From contig CAJUBQ010000140.1 of NCBI GenBank assembly GCA_910584595.1, positions 1 to 9,661 of the forward strand: a stretch of 9,661 bases of DNA. Reading direction: 5' to 3'. Shown piece by piece: positions 6,277-9,661 of this stretch (position 1 is the first letter of the stretch; every line of letters begins with the position of its first letter). A program made the translations under genes and the position numbers. Below the pieces are notes generated by a model. It had not been told where the DNA came from. It searched no databases and worked only from the letters and a program-made list of their open reading frames with translations. Origin of the DNA: an uncultured Eubacterium sp. GTDB lineage: Bacteria; Bacillota; Clostridia; Lachnospirales; Lachnospiraceae.

Positions 6277-7152
6277 TCACATCGAAAAATATTTTTTCAC
6301 ATATCTGATAAACTGTGCCATTGCGGGGGAAAGTGTCTGATTCTTTTTCCAGACCAATACGCATCCGCTGACAATCTCCGGCTCCAGCGGCCTTAAGCAC
6401 AGGCTCTCATGATCGCATGTATACTCTATCATCAGGGCCAGCCCCATGCCTCCTTCTACCATCAAAGATTCATTATTGTGGGAAAGATTACATGTCGATG
6501 CCACCCGGATTTTTCCCGCCTCATCACCAAACCAGTTTTCCAGTAAATTGCGTACCGACTGACGCTTTGCAATGATAAGCGGCATACCGGCCAGATCAGG
6601 CGGCGTTATCTTTTCTTTCTCTGCAAGCGGGCAGTCCCTGCGCATAAGGACATGCCATTTTTCCTGCAGGGGCATCCTTACAAAATGATACCTGCTGATT
6701 TCTACCGGTTCCAATAAAAGTCCCATGTCCAGGATGCCGTTTTCCAACCGTTCTGTCACATCATCTGCAATGGCAGTGTACATATGAAACACCACCTCCG
6801 GATATTCTTCCTGAAAAGAAGAAATCATCTCCGCTAACGGTTTCATATTCTGTGTTTCCCCACAGCCAATGGATATTTCCCCGGACACTGTTTCCTCACC
6901 ATGCACCAGTTCTTTTTCTGTCTTTTCCGCCAGGTCCACAATCTCCTGCGCCCTGCGCCGAAGCAGCATCCCTTCCTCCGTCAGCAATACATTATGTCTG
7001 CCCCTGCGGAAAAGCTTGATCCCAAGTTCTTCCTCAAGCTGCATCATTTGCCTGGAAAGCGTTGGCTGGGTGATATGCAAAAGATTCGCGGCCTTTGTGA
7101 TATTTTCCTCCCTTGCCACTTCTAAAAAATATTTTAAAACACGCAGTTCCAT
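6277..7152 (-). CDS. LysR-type transcriptional regulator
   Basis: A 291-residue regulator of normal LysR length. Residues 1-60 form the winged HTH: MELRVLKYFLEVAREENITK, then AANLLHITQPTLSRQ with the recognition helix, and LGIKLFRR. A linker helix follows to about 88, then an effector-binding domain of two alpha/beta lobes starting GEISIGCGE. The ligand is unknown. The frame has ATGs at 7164, 7158 and 7152; I chose 7152 because MELR is where the family begins and a GGGG stands 6 nt upstream. It follows the MATE gene by 85 bp with no clear terminator between, so it is probably transcribed from promoter C, and it ends at a strong terminator. Lying between the three look-alike promoters with LysR-type sites, it is the best candidate for the protein that binds them, perhaps including its own. 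Confidence 0.9.
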   Translation of the reverse strand: MELRVLKYFLEVAREENITKAANLLHITQPTLSRQMMQLEEELGIKLFRRGRHNVLLTEEGMLLRRRAQEIVDLAEKTEKELVHGEETVSGEISIGCGETQNMKPLAEMISSFQEEYPEVVFHMYTAIADDVTERLENGILDMGLLLEPVEISRYHFVRMPLQEKWHVLMRRDCPLAEKEKITPPDLAGMPLIIAKRQSVRNLLENWFGDEAGKIRVASTCNLSHNNESLMVEGGMGLALMIEYTCDHESLCLRPLEPEIVSGCVLVWKKNQTLSPAMAQFIRYVKKYFSM

Positions 7153-7161
7153 AGCCATCCC

Positions 7162-7190
7162 CATTTCTTATAATGAAATACAATACCTAT
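7162..7190 (+). promoter_or_regulatory. Weak half-match to the LysR-type box at lysR start
   Basis: Read on the plus strand, CCATTTCTTATAATGAAATA resembles the first 20 bases of the box in promoters A-C (CATTTCT, ATAAT and AATA are shared), but in the opposite direction to the gene. The partner ATGC-N7-GCAT palindrome and the -35/-10 set are missing. If real it could allow self-repression by binding across the translation start. AT-rich sequence makes a chance match possible. Confidence 0.25.
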
Positions 7191-7237
7191 CAAACATATT
7201 AACATGCTTGCGGCCAGAAAGCAATGAAACTCAAGCC

Positions 7238-8566
7238 TTAAATCAGCCGGAATTGTTTCCATTTTCCTTTCTTAAACCGAACGTAAAAAACCACAGCGCG
7301 GATGCACCAGTCCATGCACATTGCCCATGCGATGCCAATCACGCCCATATCCATAACAATGGCAAATAACAGCGAAAAAATAAGCCTTGCGCCAATCGTT
7401 GTAATTAATGACACCGCCATTGTAAATCTCACATCCCCGGCTGCGCGCATTCCTTTCCCCAGCGGATCGGCAAACGGGAAGGCAATGCAGTTGAAAATAT
7501 TATGGATCAAAACCAGCATGACCGTCAGCGTTTTGGTTTCCTCCGCCACATCATAAAACTTCATGACAAAAGGCGTAAGGGCAAATACGGCCACATTCCA
7601 TACAACGGACATCAAAATTGTTATTTTTAAAAGTTTTCGAAAATAATACTCTGCCTGCTCCGTGTCCCTGCTTCCCATGCATTGTCCGATTACCGTAATA
7701 AACACCGGTCCCATCGTCACACAAACCAGGGCTGCTAAAGACCAGATGCTCTGTGCAATTCCATTCGCAGCAATTTGTGATGTGCCAAACAGCGCCACGA
7801 CACTGCTTAAAGCCACCTTGACAAACTGGAAAATCCCCTGTTCCACGCCATTTGGCACAGCAATCCTTAATATTTTTTTTAACAGCCCGAAATTAAAACA
7901 TCCAATCCACTTCCATCTGTAATAGACGCCGTTTTCTTTCCGAAAACAAAGGATTGTCACTGCCACTGCTGAAAATGTCCTTGCAATCAGGGAAGGATAT
8001 GCTACCCCGGCCACTCCCGCATGAAGGACAAATACCCCGAAAATATTTCCGATGATATTAATCAGGTTCGAGAGAACTGCAAGATACATTGTCACCGTTG
8101 TTTTGCCAATGCTCCGAAAAAGCGCCGCGCCGGCATTATACACGGCGAGGGCCGGATAAGAACAGGCAGAAATCCGCAGATATACCATACATGCTTCCAT
8201 CACATCCGGTTCCACTTTTCCAAACAAAAACCTCATCAACGGATACCCAAAAAGCAGGACGGCAGCCATAATCCCCAATGAAAAAAGAATGGAAGCCATG
8301 AAAAGCTGGCTGGCAGACTCTCCCGCCATTTCCTGCTTTTTACCGCCAATATACTGGCTGACAATCACAGCTCCGCCCGAAGCCAATGCCGTAAACAGGA
8401 AAATAAAAATCGTATTAAAGGAATTGACCAAAGATACCCCCGACACCGCAGATTCTCCGGCAAAACTAATCACAAAAGTGTCTGCCAGGCCCACCAATAT
8501 TACCAGAAGCTGTTCCAGAAACAACGGGACAATCAGCCTCTTTAAATCCTGATTGCTAAACATCAT
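7238..8566 (-). CDS. MATE family efflux pump (DinF-like)
   Basis: A 442-residue integral membrane protein with about 12 hydrophobic segments in two similar halves, the size and pattern of MATE exporters that drive out drugs or metabolites by Na+ or H+ exchange. The first segment carries the family look, PLFLEQLLVILVGLADTFVI followed by SFAGESAVSGVSLVNS; the second half opens at IAVPNGVEQGIFQF near residue 235. Two ATGs lie side by side (8564-8566 and 8561-8563) behind AAGGGG, so the start is uncertain by one codon. It is first in a likely two-gene unit with the lysR-type regulator, from promoter C with a leader of about 90 nt. Substrate cannot be read from the sequence; the shared promoter type suggests a link to glycoside use, such as aglycone export. 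Confidence 0.92.
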   Translation of the reverse strand: MMFSNQDLKRLIVPLFLEQLLVILVGLADTFVISFAGESAVSGVSLVNSFNTIFIFLFTALASGGAVIVSQYIGGKKQEMAGESASQLFMASILFSLGIMAAVLLFGYPLMRFLFGKVEPDVMEACMVYLRISACSYPALAVYNAGAALFRSIGKTTVTMYLAVLSNLINIIGNIFGVFVLHAGVAGVAYPSLIARTFSAVAVTILCFRKENGVYYRWKWIGCFNFGLLKKILRIAVPNGVEQGIFQFVKVALSSVVALFGTSQIAANGIAQSIWSLAALVCVTMGPVFITVIGQCMGSRDTEQAEYYFRKLLKITILMSVVWNVAVFALTPFVMKFYDVAEETKTLTVMLVLIHNIFNCIAFPFADPLGKGMRAAGDVRFTMAVSLITTIGARLIFSLLFAIVMDMGVIGIAWAMCMDWCIRAVVFYVRFKKGKWKQFRLI

Positions 8567-8665
8567 TCTTCACCCCTTTATTCATTGCCCATATTTTGCA
8601 CAAGCCACATGATCCACTGTTTTCAATGCAAGATTCTTTCCAGACTTCAGTTCATTTTTCCAATT

Positions 8666-8732
8666 ATCATATTATAATCGGACTAAAATGTCTAATGCTT
8701 ATATTAAATTATCAGAAATGCATAAAAGGCAT
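8666..8732 (-). promoter_or_regulatory. Promoter C of MATE-lysR unit with LysR-type operator
   Basis: Minus strand: recognition palindrome ATGC-N7-GCAT (8718-8732), conserved box 8689-8721 with CATTTCTGATAATTTAATAT, -35 TAGACA (8689-8694), 17-bp spacer, -10 TATGAT (8666-8671). Expected start near 8659, palindrome centre near -66. This is the best-kept of the three copies: both palindrome arms are perfect and both hexamers match five of six consensus bases. Confidence 0.75.
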
Positions 8733-8933
8733 ATTTGCCCATTCCTTCCTTTCACTTAGATTTTAGATTGCATCCTATATCAAAATCAACTTTACAATCA
8801 ATATTTTGCAACTTGAGCCTCCCAATTAAATCATAAACTTCTAATTTTATTCCACTTTTTTCTCATCTGTTCTGCAATATAACATACAGCACAGGAAATA
8901 TCTAATATCATTTTTAATACAATATCATTACTG
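8733..8933. other. AT-rich gene-free stretch
   Basis: The gap from the MATE start (8567) to the recombinase fragment (8934) is 367 bp. Apart from promoter C and the MATE leader it is AT-rich and I see no coding frame with a ribosome binding site, no RNA gene and no clear hairpin. A short direct repeat AATATCATT occurs at 8904-8912 and 8921-8929, just before the recombinase fragment. The change from AT-rich to balanced composition near 8934 suggests a deletion or insertion junction. Confidence 0.5.
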
Positions 8934-9347
8934 ATGAAGACCAATGGTTGGCGCGAAGCGCACCCGCTTACGGGACTAATGTATTGTGCTGATTGCGGCG
9001 GCAAAATGTATATCCAAAGAATAAACAATGGGAAACGTGTTCCAATGTATCATTGCAGCAATTATCCCAAAGTACCCGTAGCAACATTGTGCCATTCGGC
9101 GCACCGTATCAAAGCGGATCACGTTATGGAGATAGTTTCAAAGACCATAAAAGAGGTTATTCCGTATGCCAGTCTTGATAAAGAGCATTTTGTGGAAGAA
9201 ATACAGTCGCATATTCAGGACAGACAGACGGTAGACAGAATGATGGTTGTTACTTTTCACGGGATGGGGCAAGTAATAAAGCAACAGTTTAGACAAAGTG
9301 TTGCTTTGGGGCCTCCCGGACGCCGGATGAGGAAATCGGCCCCATAA
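8934..9347 (+). pseudogene. C-terminal fragment of a large serine recombinase
   Basis: The frame gives GWREAHPLTGLMYCADCGGK, then MYHCSNY and ATLC, the zinc-ribbon of large serine recombinases of the Tn4451 TnpX / Tn5397 TndX kind; zinc ligands are C18, C21, C41 and C53 counted from the ATG at 8934. Helical sequence follows to about EEIQSHIQDRQTVD (near 9237), after which similarity is lost and an unrelated tail runs to TAA 9345-9347. The N-terminal catalytic serine domain and the recombinase domain are missing, and no ribosome binding site precedes the ATG. It is the only plus-strand gene remnant and abuts the right inverted-repeat copy. It marks a former integrative element, no longer able to recombine by itself. 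Confidence 0.85.
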
Positions 9348-9480
9348 GCGCGAACTTAAGCGGAAATACATCAATTTATAAAAAGTGTTACATTCTGGCT
9401 ACGCGGACGCTGTGAGAGAAAATCTGCCTCGTCTGCTGTGTCCGCTCCAGAATGCAAGAGGCCCTAAGCATTCTGCATCC
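9343..9480 (+). repeat. Right copy of the ~140-bp inverted repeat
   Basis: Partner of the copy at 1-139, in opposite orientation. It begins inside the tail of the recombinase fragment and ends at TTCTGCATCC, the same ten bases that end the left copy at position 1. Identity is 62/70 in 9343-9412 and 30/35 in 9446-9480. Shared AT-rich core CAATTTATAAAAAGTGTT lies at 9372-9389. Confidence 0.85.
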
Positions 9481-9659
9481 AGGCTGTGGAACCGGACGGT
9501 CGCGCCGCCCAGTACCCAAGGGGCATGCTATTCGCCCTGGCTGCCGCCAGCAGCTAAAGGCGCCGCTTCGGCCTCGCCGCCTGTGTATCGGGCAGAATAC
9601 CAAGGGCCTCTAACATTCTTCCAAAGCCACAGCAGACGGGGCAGATTTCCTCTCCCTGC
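9409..9659. repeat. Large GC-rich imperfect inverted repeat
   Basis: The arm 9409-9476 matches the reverse complement of 9592-9659 at 52 of 68 positions without gaps; most mismatches fall in one 10-nt patch. The 115-bp loop (9477-9591) is GC-rich, with small internal hairpins such as CTGGCTGCCGCCAGCAG. The right arm is thus a third, inverted copy of the outer part of the repeat seen at 1-35 and 9446-9480. As folded DNA or RNA it would make a long cruciform or stem-loop. I cannot name the element. Confidence 0.7.
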
Positions 9660-9661
9660 TG
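9554..9661 (-). CDS. Possible C-terminus of unknown small zinc-finger protein
   Basis: A minus-strand frame open from the window edge to TAG 9554-9556 encodes 35 residues with EEICPVCCGFGRMLEALGIL, a CxxC(C) motif that could bind metal. The opposite arm of the inverted repeat, in the equivalent frame, encodes EKICLVCC...RMQEALSIL, and the left-end copy encodes RM-stop-EVLGILHP. The shared frame hints at a coding origin, but the gene start is outside the window and the region may be non-coding repeat. Function unknown. Confidence 0.3.
   Translation of the reverse strand, partial: QQGEEICPVCCGFGRMLEALGILPDTQAARPKRRL

Noticed and set aside
6110..6400. Minus-strand 96-residue frame overlapping the 3' end of the lysR-type gene
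   Set aside because: It lies in another frame of the regulator gene and runs through the terminator hairpin; its only start has no ribosome binding site.
8831..9028. Minus-strand 65-residue frame across the recombinase junction
   Set aside because: It is antisense to the zinc-ribbon fragment and spans the AT-rich junction with no start signal.
9388..9603. Minus-strand 71-residue frame and plus-strand 53-residue frame (9452-9613) in the GC-rich repeat
   Set aside because: Both lie in repeat DNA with no ribosome binding site. Arginine- and proline-rich sequence is typical of chance frames in GC-rich DNA.
1..9661. CRISPR array, tRNA, rRNA or toxin-antitoxin pair
   Set aside because: No regularly spaced direct repeats, no cloverleaf or rRNA-like sequence, and no adjacent small gene pair with ribosome binding sites was seen.

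Overview
The window looks like chromosomal accessory DNA from an anaerobic Gram-positive bacterium of the Clostridia, most likely a Lachnospiraceae-type gut organism. This rests on the protein families (BglF-type PTS with a GH1 partner, DinF-like MATE pump, exported flavodoxin, carboxymuconolactone-decarboxylase-like protein, Tn4451/Tn5397-type large serine recombinase), strong AGGAGG ribosome binding sites and moderate GC. It is inference from family knowledge; no species is claimed.

Layout. The two ends are eroded mobile or rearranged DNA. Positions 1-139 carry one copy of a roughly 140-bp repeat, and 9343-9480 carries the other copy in inverted orientation (70..139 against 9343..9412 is 62/70 identical with no gap). 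Just inside the left copy lie decayed pieces of a TetR-family regulator and of a flavodoxin, joined by internal deletions (171-555). Just inside the right copy lies the C-terminal zinc-ribbon piece of a large serine recombinase (8934-9347). Beyond it, 9409-9659 forms a GC-rich imperfect inverted repeat with 68-nt arms.

Between the ends, six intact protein genes and one large PTS transporter gene are all on the minus strand. In transcription order they are: a MATE efflux pump and a LysR-type regulator (likely one transcript, ending at a strong terminator at 6226-6257); a beta-glucoside PTS IIBCA permease and a 6-phospho-beta-glucosidase (9-nt gap, one operon); and a MerR-type regulator, an exported flavodoxin and a carboxymuconolactone-decarboxylase-like protein.

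The most striking signal is regulatory. The three transcription units start from promoters with the same roughly 67-bp plan: an interrupted palindrome (ATGC-N7-GCAT, which has the LysR-type T-N11-A form) centred about 66 bp before the predicted start, then a conserved AT-rich box running into a TAGACA-like -35, a 17-bp spacer and a TATGAT-like -10. This is the textbook arrangement for activation by a LysR-type regulator, and the lysR-type gene sits in the middle. I infer one local regulon joining glycoside uptake and phospho-hydrolysis, drug/metabolite export and a flavodoxin/CMD redox module. A plausible job is using aryl-beta-glucosides and dealing with the released aglycone, but the substrate cannot be read from the sequence.
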